A DNA stretch of 50,445 nt, taken from Neocallimastix lanati (nom. inval.) (taxonomy: Eukaryota > Neocallimastigomycota > Neocallimastigomycetes > Neocallimastigales > Neocallimastigaceae). The notes below the pieces were generated by a model. It was not told the DNA's origin, made no database searches, and worked only from the letters and a program-made list of their open reading frames with translations. Position numbers and translations under genes: made by a program. Where the stretch lies: positions 1-50,445 of the forward strand of contig JACVTC010000309.1 in the NCBI GenBank assembly GCA_016946835.1. Direction: 5' to 3'. This document shows positions 28,433-38,800 of the stretch, one piece after another; the first letter of the stretch is position 1; the number at the start of each line of letters is the position of its first letter.

Positions 28433-28584
28433 TAGAATACTTAATAAAACATGGAGCAGATATAAATAAAGAAGTAATGAAAAACGGTAAAATATTATTA
28501 CTTTATGCTCGTATTCATGGAAAAAAAGATATGAAAAAATACTTATTAAAACATGGAGCACATAAAGCAGTTAATTTGTTCTGA
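28433..28584 (+). pseudogene. Out-of-frame C-terminal repeats of ANK-A
   Basis: In the pre-shift frame this codes for the end of one ankyrin repeat and a final, more divergent one (K-K-Y-L-L-K-H-G-A), ending at TGA 28582-28584. ANK-B has the same divergent last repeat, so this is the natural C-terminus. Confidence 0.85.
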
Positions 28585-28856
28585 GACCATTATTTTTATC
28601 AAATGTAATTTAGAAATATATACTTTAAACATTATTAAAAATATTTAGATGATATATAGATAAAAAAGCTAAAACACTATATATTTAAGGTCTGTGGAAG
28701 TACTAAATAATAAAAATAATAATATTTAATAAAATATGATTCATGGAATATGGAATATAAAACCATTATTAAATTATAAATATATAATAAAAAACATTTT
28801 ATATAGTAATTGATTATTAAAGTAAAAATCTAATTAATTTAGTAATGTGTAAAGTA

Positions 28857-28890
<34 letters not shown>

Positions 28891-29319
28891 TATTTAAATT
28901 ATAAACGTTTTTATTTTTATATTTTTATTTTCATTTTTATAAAAATATATTATTTAATTTCTATTTAATAAATAAATTTTAAAATTAAAAAAAAAAAAAT
29001 AAAAAAAAAAAAATAAAAAAAAAAAAAATAAAAAAAAAAAAAAATAAAAAATAAAAATAGAAATAAATATAATATGAATAAGAAAATTAAAAATTGTTCC
29101 AAAAATAATTTTTTTTTTTTCTTATTTTTTTTTTTTTTTTTTTTAATTTTAAATATAAAAGTTAACTTTTAATTTTTTATTTTAGTGAGTTATAAATAAA
29201 AATTTTAAAATCTTAAAAAATATTTTTTTCCCATTTTTTTTAAATTTTATTTTCATATAAAAAAATTTGTTTTTCCTTTCATTAAAAATTTTTTTTTTTT
29301 TATTTTTTGTTTTATTTAT
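28585..29319 (+). other. ANK-A 3' flank and homopolymer-rich spacer
   Basis: The shared 3' flank (CACTATATATTTAAGG at 28675-28690, then GAAGTACTAAA) is followed by A-runs of 10-25 (28859-28887), repeated A12-T blocks (28988-29045) and T-runs. No gene. Confidence 0.6.
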
Positions 29320-29750
29320 AAGATAATTAATATTAAAAATAGAAAATAGAAAAATTTATAAAATATAAAATGAATATAAATTTATATATTTATAAATGAA
29401 TATATAGAAATTTATATCAGATCGATTTTTTTTTTTTTTTTTCATATTTCAATTATCTTACATTTAAATATAAATATTTATATTTTGTATTATAGAGTTT
29501 ATTTTAATTATATTAATATGCAATATAAAATTAAATGTGTTTTTTTTTTTATTTTTTTATTTTTTATTTTTTTTTTTATTTTTTACTGTTTTATAAAATT
29601 AAAAAATACAATTATATATTTATTAAATAAATAATAGTTTTTTATTAATAATTTATTTTATATAATATTTATTGAAAAATATAAAATTAATTATCGAATA
29701 GAAAATAACATAAAAATAAAGAAATCAATGGGATATCAATTACAAATAAT
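29320..29750 (+). promoter_or_regulatory. Upstream module of ANK-B
   Basis: Landmarks are ATAAGATAATTAATATTAAA (29319-29338), TTTATATTTTGTATTATAGA (about 29479-29498), GTTTATTTTAATTATATT and TTTATTAAATAAATAATAG (about 29619-29637). The GGACATAA box is not clear in this copy. No gene. Confidence 0.5.
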
Positions 29751-31489
29751 ATGAATAATTCTGAAAAGAAGAGAGATGTAAAATTTAAAGAATACAGTGA
29801 TAGTGGACATATATCTAAAAGGTTAAAAACTGAAACAAATAATCAAGAAAATGATAAATATATAAGTTCTTCTGAAATAAAAGAACTAATAAAGAATTCT
29901 AATATGGAGAAATTACAAAATATATTTGATATTTCAAAATTTTATGATAATGAATTTATTAGACGGTTACTTCTTCTTTATAAAAATAAAACTTTTATTT
30001 CTACTGTAGATTTAGATAAAGAAATTTCTAAAGATGAATATAAAATTGAAATAAGATATCTTTTTTTTGATGAAGAGAATATTTGTTCTACAAAATGTTA
30101 TAGTATTAATAATAGTAATAAATTATTATTAAAATATTTAGTAGAACATGAAGTAGATATAAATAAAGTAATTTATTCTAGTTTTGAAATACCTTTAGTA
30201 GATGCGTGTCAAAGTGGAAATAAAGATTTAGTAAAATATTTAATAGAACATGGAGCAGATATAAATAAAGAAAATAAATATGGAAAAACACCATTATTTG
30301 AGGCAATTGGAAGTGGGAATAAAGATTTAGTTGAATATTTAGTAGAGCATGGAGCAGAAATAAATAAGGAAAATGGATTTGGTGATATACCATTATTTAC
30401 ATCAATTAAAAGAGGAAATAAAGATTTAGTTGATTATTTAATAGAACATGGAGCTGATATAAATAAAGAAAATAAATATGGTGAAGTACCATTATTTAAG
30501 GCCTGTAAAAGTGGAAATAAAAAATTAGTAGAATATTTAGTAGAACAAGTCGAACAAAGAGCAAATGTAAATAAAGAAAATATACCTGGTGAAACACCAT
30601 TATTTACAGCAATTGAAAGTGGAAATAAAGATTTAGTAGAATATTTAGTAGAATATTGTTCAAATATTAATAAAGAAAACAAATATGGTGAAACACTATT
30701 ATTAAAGGCAATTGGAAGTGGAAATAAAGATTTAGTAAAATGTTTAGTAGAACATGGAGCAGACAAAAATAAAGAAAATATATATGGTAGAACACCACTA
30801 TCTGAGGCATGCGACAGTGGAAAAAAAGATTTAGTTGAAATATATATTTAGTAGAACATGGAGCAGAAATAAATAAGGAAAATGGATTTGGTAATACACC
30901 ATTATTTACAGCAATTGAAAGTGGAAATAAAGATTTAGTTGAATACTTAGTAAAACATGGAGCAGAAAAAAATAAAGGAAATAAAGATGGTGAAACACCA
31001 TTATTAATGGCAATTGAAAGAGGAAATAAAGATTTAATAGAATACTTAGTAGAGCATGGAGCAGACAAAAATAAAGAAAATATATATGGTAAAACACCAC
31101 TATCTGAGGCATGCTATAGTGGAAAAAAAGATTTAGTAGAATATTTAGTAGAACATGGAGCAAATATAAATAAAAAAAATAAAAATGGTGAAACACCATT
31201 ATTTAATGCATTCTATAGTGGAAAAAAAGATTTAGTAGAATATTTAATAGAATATGGATTAGATATAAAGCATGAAAATAAAAATGGTGAAACACCATTA
31301 TATAATGCATGTCAAAATGGAAAGAAAGATTTAGTAGAATACTTAGTAGAACTTGGAGCAGATTTAAATAAAGAAGTATTGAAAAATGGTGAAAAATTAA
31401 AATTTGCTGCTTTTATTTTTAAAATCAAAAGTTTAGAAGAATGCTTATTAAAACATGGAGTAATTAAAAAAAAAAAAAAAGAAAATTAA
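29751..31489 (+). pseudogene. Ankyrin-repeat gene ANK-B with central frameshift
   Basis: It starts at ATG 29751. Its N-terminal module is nearly the same as that of ANK-A (S-S-S-E-I-K-E-L-I and F-Y-D-N-E-F-I). The first frame ends at 30851 after about six to seven repeats. An extra five bases of AT-rich sequence near 30838-30850 break it. The family frame then continues to TAA 31487-31489 with about seven more repeats and the divergent last repeat. One repeat has an extra V-E-Q insertion (near 30545). The two halves would code for truncated proteins. Apart from this single lesion the gene is intact, so the loss is recent or a sequencing artefact. Confidence 0.88.
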
Positions 31490-31500
31490 TTTTGTAGGAA

Positions 31501-31532
<32 letters not shown>

Positions 31533-31813
31533 CAAATATAATTTTGAAATATATATTTATGTAATTATTAAAAATATATGAATGATATATAAATATAACA
31601 GCTAGAACACTATATATTTAAGATCTGTGAAAGTACTAAAAAATAAAAATAATAATATTTAATGAAACATGATGCACAGAATACGGAATAAAACCATTAA
31701 ATTATGTACTTATAATAAAACAATTTATATTGTTATAATTGATTAATATAATAACAATTTTAATTAATTTAGAAATGTGTAAAATTTAAAAAATAAAATA
31801 TTATTTATATTAT

Positions 31814-31862
<49 letters not shown>

Positions 31863-32229
31863 TTTATTTTTATAAAAATTTATAATTTAATTTTTATTAA
31901 AAAAAAAATTTATAAAATTATAAAAAAAAAAAATAATAAAAATAAATACTAATTAAAATAAAAAAAATAATAAAAATAAATACTAATTAAAATAAAAAAA
32001 ATAATAAAAATAAATACTAATTAAAATAAATAAAATAATAAAAATAAATACTAATTAAAATAAAAAAAATAAAAATAAAAATAAATAATAATTAAATAAA
32101 AAAAAAAAAAAAAAAAAAAATTAAAAAATTGATTAAATATTTATTTATTTTATTTTATTTTTTTAATTTAAATAGAAATTGACTTTAATAATAATAATTA
32201 GTCTTAGAAAGTTAAAAATATAAATTTTA
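31490..32229 (+). other. ANK-B 3' flank, poly(T) and tandem repeats
   Basis: The shared 3' flank is at 31608-31640. T-runs lie at 31506-31532 and about 31817-31857. A unit of about 38 bp (AATAATAAAAATAAATACTA plus ATTAAAATAAAA) repeats roughly five times at 31930-32085. No gene. Confidence 0.65.
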
Positions 32230-32440
32230 AAAAAAAGGAAGAATATTTTTTCATTAATAGTTAATTTACTTCGGACATTAATTTTTATGGTAAATTGAAT
32301 ATCCCTTTTAAATTTTATTTTTACTTTTATTTTTTTATTATTTTTTTATTTTTTTTTTATACTAATTATCTTATATATATATAAATATAGAAATAAATAT
32401 TTTGTATTACATGGTTTATTTTAATTGAATTCATTATTTT
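32230..32440 (+). promoter_or_regulatory. Orphan ANK upstream module
   Basis: It has TCGGACATTAATTTTTATGG (about 32272) with GAATATCCCTTTTAAA, then ATATTTTGTATTACATGG (about 32397-32414) and TTTATTTTAATTGAATTC. These are in the order seen upstream of ANK genes. Similarity stops near 32440 where copia relic CopR4 starts, and no ANK gene follows. Confidence 0.55.
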
Positions 32441-32779
32441 TATTGGCTTGACATGTTAGAAAATTGTTATAATTATTATCGAATATTCGGTAACATTTTC
32501 ATTATTTTCCATTTCTGTTAATATTTTAATACCGTGCTTAGCCCATTCAATTCAACTAATAATATTTTTGGTAGCATCTTTTGAATAAAGAACCCTTTTA
32601 AATTTGAAATAATGACTGTTTATGGTAAATTCAAATTCACCGTGTCCTTCAAAATGACAATACGTATTATTGGCACATTTTAATTTAATATTCTTCTTTT
32701 TAAAGTTCTTTAATAACTTTATGTTATTAGTTATATGTTCTCCGGCACCATTCATATTTTCCAACTTTTTCAGTGTCAA
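32441..32779 (-). pseudogene. Copia protease fragment of CopR4
   Basis: Minus strand. The segment G-A-G-E-H-I-T-N-N, F-K-R-V-L-Y-S and K-N-I-I-S is typical of copia protease, but the catalytic D-S/T-G has become M-N-G. A stop interrupts it at about 32550 and the frame is then lost. It overlaps the gag ORF end in another frame, so a frameshift separates gag from protease. Confidence 0.72.
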
Positions 32780-33965
32780 CTTTAAAAATTTCTTTAACCA
32801 TGTTTAAGTTATTTTCTACGCGTGTATTATTTTTATTTTCATTTTCATTAGAGTTTTCATAATAGTTAATAGAATTTATTGAATAATCAGATTCCTCATA
32901 TTCGTCAGATTCATCGTCTCCTTTTCCTTTCGGATCATAATTTTTGTAAAACATTTGTTTAATATCATCATAAGATACATCCTCATTATATTCGTCATTT
33001 AAATTAATGTATCCAATTGCCATTTTTCCTTTTTGATGATATTTATCGTTGTATTCATGTTTATGATTTTCTAAATCTTTTTTATAATATTTATTGTATA
33101 TTCCCTTTGGGTTTCGTGGATTATATCTGCATTCTCTTGTAGAATGACCGTTTCTTTCACAAATTTCACAATATTTGTTATTAAATTTATTACTATGATT
33201 TGGTCCTTTGTTAAAATTTCCTTTTTTATAAAAATATCCTTTTTTAGAAAATAACTTATTATTTTCATTATTATTATTATTATTATTATTAAAGTTATTA
33301 TTGCTTCTGTGGTTATATTTTCCTGCGTAATAAATATCCATTGGGTCATCAGTATCTTCATTATTATTTGAAAGGTCACCAACGTAGGCCCACATTTTTA
33401 GATCTTCATTTATTTTATTTTTAAGGTCGTCTACATTTGTATCATTTGTTAAAACTAGCTTCTTCCTATAGCTGTTTGGGAGCGCGTTTAGGAAATATTT
33501 GACTTTTTCTTTATCTCCTAAACCAGTACTTAAATCATCCATGTTTTTAAATATTCTTAAAATTTTCTTGATAACTGAAGGGATTTCAACTTCTTTTTTA
33601 GCTTTTATCATTTTTAATTTGTTTATCCACTGAGTCATGTCGTTGACGTCATGTTCATATTCCTCTTTTAAATAAGCAATTATTTCACTTGGCGTTTTTA
33701 TACCGATTATATCATTATGAATTTTTGTGTTTATTGTATTTTTAATAATATATCTTACTTTACTATTATTTATATTGGTTTCTTTAATTTTTCTTTTTGT
33801 TTCTTCTTTATCTTGGTCAAATGTATTTAATTCAGCCAAAATATCTTTTTCTAGATATTCTCCTAAGCCTTCCTTATCAAAAGCGTCAATTATATTATCG
33901 TACCATATACGATAATTCGTGCCATCTAACATGGCTTCCTTTTTGAAGGAAATATTGTCTCTCAT
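32727..33965 (-). CDS. Copia Gag of CopR4 (UBN2-type)
   Basis: 412 residues from ATG 33963-33965. The N-terminus has L-D-G-T-N-Y-R-I-W, a hallmark of copia Gag of the UBN2 class, then a helical capsid-like region. An Asn-rich stretch and a zinc knuckle C-E-I-C-E-R-N-G-H-S-T-R-E-C follow, then an acidic Tyr-rich tail. The frame is intact although protease is broken and integrase and RT are absent. It is a different lineage from COP-A, B and C, whose Gag starts with F-N-Y-S-E-N-F. It is probably a relic rather than a domesticated gene, but an intact stand-alone Gag is worth an expression check. Confidence 0.88.
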   Translation of the reverse strand: MRDNISFKKEAMLDGTNYRIWYDNIIDAFDKEGLGEYLEKDILAELNTFDQDKEETKRKIKETNINNSKVRYIIKNTINTKIHNDIIGIKTPSEIIAYLKEEYEHDVNDMTQWINKLKMIKAKKEVEIPSVIKKILRIFKNMDDLSTGLGDKEKVKYFLNALPNSYRKKLVLTNDTNVDDLKNKINEDLKMWAYVGDLSNNNEDTDDPMDIYYAGKYNHRSNNNFNNNNNNNNENNKLFSKKGYFYKKGNFNKGPNHSNKFNNKYCEICERNGHSTRECRYNPRNPKGIYNKYYKKDLENHKHEYNDKYHQKGKMAIGYINLNDEYNEDVSYDDIKQMFYKNYDPKGKGDDESDEYEESDYSINSINYYENSNENENKNNTRVENNLNMVKEIFKVDTEKVGKYEWCRRTYN

Positions 33966-34115
33966 TAATTTTATTGTAAATTAATATCATAAAATTTTGT
34001 GTTTTATTAAAATTTAATTTATTTATTTTATTAATATTTATTTTATTAAAAGTGTATTATATTGATTTATCAATACTTGATATATTAGTTAAGAGTACAA
34101 ATGAGACTCTTTATC
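33966..34115 (-). other. CopR4 leader and primer-binding site
   Basis: A short AT-rich leader, then the PBS at about 34088-34115 with TGAGACTCTTTATC. It differs by one base from the tRNA-Lys-like core of the other copia PBSs and abuts the presumed LTR at 34116. Confidence 0.5.
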
Positions 34116-34425
34116 TATTAAAGTAATTTATTTAATTATATTTAATTATACATTTATTTATTATATATTAAGATATTTTATTGAAGAGACTTCTTCACTT
34201 TGTTTATAAAAATAAAATATTATTTTTATATTAAATAGATAATTATTTCACGTGAATATTAATAAATTTTAGATATATGTACATGTACATGAAAATATAG
34301 AATTTTATATAGAAATATGTATTAACATAAATAATGTTAATTTATATAATTTAAATTATTTTTTACATAAATATTTATGATTTATATATTTATAATATTT
34401 AATTTTTAATCTAGATTATTTAATT
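34116..34425 (-). repeat. CopR4 5' LTR, part 1 (interrupted by COP-B)
   Basis: It starts TATTAAAG next to the PBS. The matching inverted end CTTTAACA is at 40781-40788, beyond COP-B. The whole LTR would be about 340 bp. The other LTR is lost, so this rests on PBS position and end symmetry. Confidence 0.5.
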
Positions 34426-34668
34426 TGTTAGAATATAAAAAAAAAAATAAATACTTAATAATTGACTTTAATATATTTTACCCAATCAGAATATTATTAT
34501 ATTTAAATAAAATTATAAAAGAAATAAAATGTAACCTTGTTAAAAAGATATACACTTTTGTAATTATAAAAAATACAGATAAATAAAATTAAATATTAAG
34601 TATTATATATAAAATGCTATTCTAAAAATATATCTAATTTTATCAATATTTGTTTTTGGTGTTTAATA
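34426..34668 (+). repeat. COP-B 5' LTR
   Basis: 243 bp, starting TGTTAG and ending TTTAATA, so the terminus is TG...TA rather than TG...CA. Confidence 0.92.
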
Positions 34669-34698
34669 GATTAAGAGTCTCAGTCTACAACTGAGCTT
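34669..34698 (+). other. COP-B primer-binding site
   Basis: GATTAAGAGTCTCAGTC abuts the LTR. It is followed by TACAACTGAGCTT, complementary to a D-arm-like AGCTCAGTTG-TA. The whole matches the 5' half of a tRNA-Lys(CUU)-like molecule, with a gap at the 3' side of the D-stem. Confidence 0.72.
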
Positions 34699-34922
34699 AA
34701 CCATAAGTTAAGTTATAATTTACATAATTAATATATAAATATATTCATCTTATAAATAAATTGAACTAACGCTTTCTTATTTTTAATATTAAAAATCATT
34801 TTTATATTTATCAATAATAACATCTAATTTTGAATTATCAAAGAAATAATTTAATTAATTATGAATCTACATAATTAACTTTGTTATTTTCATAATAATT
34901 AAATCAAAATATATTATCAAAA

Positions 34923-34986
<64 letters not shown>

Positions 34987-35802
34987 TGAGGGATTAATAC
35001 AATTTAATAATATCATTATTCATACATTGTATATAAAAATATACATATATATTATAGTCAGTCAAATTATAATTCGAACTGAAAAAATAATATAGTCAGT
35101 CAATTATAATTTGAACTGAAAATCATATGGTCAGTCAAATAATTAATTTGAACTGTAAAAATAGTATAGTCAGTCAAATTATAATATGAACTGAAAAATG
35201 ACATAGTCAATCAAATAATTAATTTGAACTGAAAATATTATTGTCAATTATTAACAATAAAATTAAAAAAAAAAAAAAAAAAAAAAAACATATATATTTT
35301 TAATTTCAATATTAATAAATGTAGATTTACATTTATTAATATTGGTATAAGTATAAATACCTTTTTCAAACATAAAAAACCAATAATATAAATGTTTAAT
35401 TAAATTAATTTCAAATAGCATAATGAAAAATATTACATTAAAAAATAAGATAAAAATAGAAACCAATCATAATTCTGAAATATATTATTTTATAACCTTT
35501 TTTTTTTTATTAAGTAATAAATATAACTTAACCAATTATCAAAAAATATATATTATTAAAGTTCATTATAAATTATCAAGGAAATATTAAACAATATATA
35601 TTTCAATTTACATTTATTTAATGAAAATAGAATAAGGTTTTAATCAATATATTGAATATGTATAAATAAACAATCCAGACATACAACATATCCCTCATCA
35701 ATTATTCTTTAAAATTTTAAAAAAAAAAAAAAAAAAAAATATTCGCATAATATAAAATATAAATAAATTATTAAAAAATAAATTAATTTAAAATTCTCCA
35801 CA
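34699..35802 (+). other. COP-B leader region
   Basis: Non-coding. It holds a 42-base A-run (about 34929-34970), the hairpin array (35057-35232), an A-run at 35264-35288 and A/T-rich sequence up to gag. Confidence 0.75.
35057..35232 (+). repeat. COP-B leader hairpin array (five units)
   Basis: Units of about 26 bp begin TCAGTCAAAT and end TTTGAACTGA, at about 35057, 35095, 35130, 35169 and 35206 (35-39 bp apart). Each is nearly its own reverse complement. The units vary mainly in the centre. Confidence 0.88.
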
Positions 35803-38800
35803 ATGGCTAACACAAGAAGAAACAATAGAAATGAAGTAATTACCATTGAAGAACCCATTGACATCAGGCCAACAATTAAATTTAACTACTCTGAAAATTT
35901 TAACAGAGTAGTTGAATTAAATAATGAAAATTATAATAGATGGAGAACCAAAATCCTTCATCTATTATCAATTAACAACCTAGTTGGCTATATCACCAAA
36001 GAAAAAGTTAAGAAATTAAGGAAGAGAGATATACAAGATGACCTATCTGAGTATATCGAAGATGAATTTGATGACACATTGGTGTATGACAAAAACACCA
36101 ATGTAGTTGATATCAATAACGATATCACAACAAAATGGATCGTCCTAAACAGTATTGGAGAAAAAACACAAGACATTGTGCAAGGATCAAATAAAACCGC
36201 CTTTGAATTTGAATTATGGAAGATTCTAAAAAGATCTTTTACCAAAAACATCAACACGCGTAAATTAGAACTTAAAACCAAACTCGATAATTTGAAGTAT
36301 AACCCAGAAGTGGACATTAATATATTTATTGCTGAACTACAGAACACACTTGATGAACTCGAGAAAATAGATAATGACATTGAATCAAGTGTTAAAGTAG
36401 GCATCCTTAACAGAAGCCTCCCAGAAGAACTCCGTTGGATTAATGTGTTTCAATTTAAAAATGATTGGAATAAATGCAGTGAATATGTTAAGGATGTATT
36501 GCCTGAAATAATCTCTTCAAACCTAAAAGAATCCTTAACAAATAATCAAAATAATAAAAATATATTTTCAATAGAAAATAATACTAACATTAATACAAAT
36601 AAGAAAAAACTTACTAAAATAAAAACATCTACTAAAAAGACCAAAAATGGTAGATGTAATTATTGTGGTAAATGGGGCCATTTCTTTTATGACTGTAAAA
36701 TTAGAAGAGATGATAAAAATAATAACAAAAGAAGAAAAATTTTCAAAAGAAGAAGAAATAATTTTAAAAGAAAATTTAATAAACGTAGAAATTATGCAAA
36801 TTTCATGGAAAAAGAAAGGTACGATACAAGCTATGCCGATTCTTTTACCAAGGATTACAATTCTCAAGAAAACCTTGATATTAATTTTGCCGAAGTAAAT
36901 AAACAAAACGAAGAAAATAAACAAAAAGAAATGATGTGTTGGATATTGGACTCCGGCGCATCAATAAATATTACTGGTCATTTAAATAAATTACATAATA
37001 TTCAAAAGTGCAATGACAAAGTTTATTTAGCTAATAATCAAGTTATATCAACACAATTTAAAGGAGATCTCATAGGATACATTAGTAATCACAAAATAAT
37101 CATTAAGAATGTTTATTACTCACCAAAAATAAATAAAAATTTATTATCAATTGGAAATCTTACACAACAAGGATACAAAATAATTTTCAATAATACTAAT
37201 AATAAATCATATGCACTAATTTATGACGAACACAATCAAAGAATATTATCAATTAAATCGAACCAATCTAATACATTTAAATTTTGGATTTCAACTCAAC
37301 CATTAAATTTTCAAAACAACCAACATAATAATAATTTGGTTGAAATCAATTATACACATTTAAAATCAATTGATAAACTAAATTTATGGCATCGTCGTTT
37401 TGCCCATTTTAATATCAATAGTATCAAAAATAAAATTTTAAAAATCAACATAAACTCAAAGTGCCCTATTTGTAGTTATTCAAAACTTAAAAATAAGCCC
37501 TTCAAATCATCACATAATAGAGCTAAAAATATATTTCAACTCATACACATGGATCTTATAGGTCCAATACAAAACTCTATCTATGACAATAAATATATCT
37601 TAACCATTTTGGATGACCATTCAAGATTTGGGTGGACTCTCTTTATGAAGAGTAAATCAGAAACTTTTTATCACTTCCTTAATTGGTTTAATAAAATAAA
37701 AAATCAATTTAACAAAAGAATTCAATATATCCGTACAGATAATGGTACCGAATTTAACAACAAAAATTTCAAACAATTTTGCATTGACTTTGGAATACAA
37801 CATCAATTTACTGTTCCCTACCACCCACAACAAAATGGTAGGATTGAACGATTCAACGGCACTATAATCAATTCTGCAAAGTCAATGTTAAATGACGCAA
37901 AACTTAGCTTACAATTTTGGGAAGACGCCGTCTCTACTTCGAACTACATTCATAATCGAATCCCTCATAAAGGGATAAATAATAAAATTCCATATGAACT
38001 TTTAACCAATAACAAAGTTGATTATTCAAACATACGTGTCTTCGGATGTAAAGTTTTTTATTACGTTCCAAAACTATTCCGTACCAAATTTCAAAATAAC
38101 TCATCTCCTGGCATATTCTTGGGGTATGTTGATAATCCCACAGCATACAAAATTCTTGATATAACAAATATTAAAATTATAATTTCACGAAATGTTGAAT
38201 TCTTTGAATTTACACCAGGAAATTCACATTTATCTCATTGCGATAATGACATCTCAAATTTTATTCCCAATAATATAATAAGGAGGAATGACAATACCTA
38301 CTTTTATGATAACACGTATGATATAAACCACGGCAAAGACTTCAATAATACTAACAATAATAATCCGTATTATCAATATAATAACAATAAGTCAAATAAT
38401 ATTCAAATATTAGACAATAATACTCAAATAAATGAAAATAATATACCAAGTAAAAACATTCAAATAAAAAATAAAAGAACATATAACAAAAGAAGAAACA
38501 ACAATATTAACAACACCAAAAATATTAATAATAATCAAGACAACGATTATAATAATAATATAGAATCTCAAGATAATAACATTAACAACAACGACAATAA
38601 TAATAACAATAACACAAGCAACGATAACACAAACAGCAACAACAACACTACCAACAGCAATAATAACAAAATAAATAATAATATTAATAAAAACGACAAT
38701 ATGATCACTGTCAGTAATAAAAACAATCATAATAATTCAAATATAGACAGATATAATTCAAACAATAATAACGATAACAACAATGAACAACGAATCATTA

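Noticed and set aside
26028-28561. Many minus-strand ORFs rich in Leu/Tyr/Phe across the ANK genes
   Set aside because: They repeat with the 99-bp unit and are antisense shadows of ankyrin repeats. The same holds for 30178-31199 and 41631-42194.
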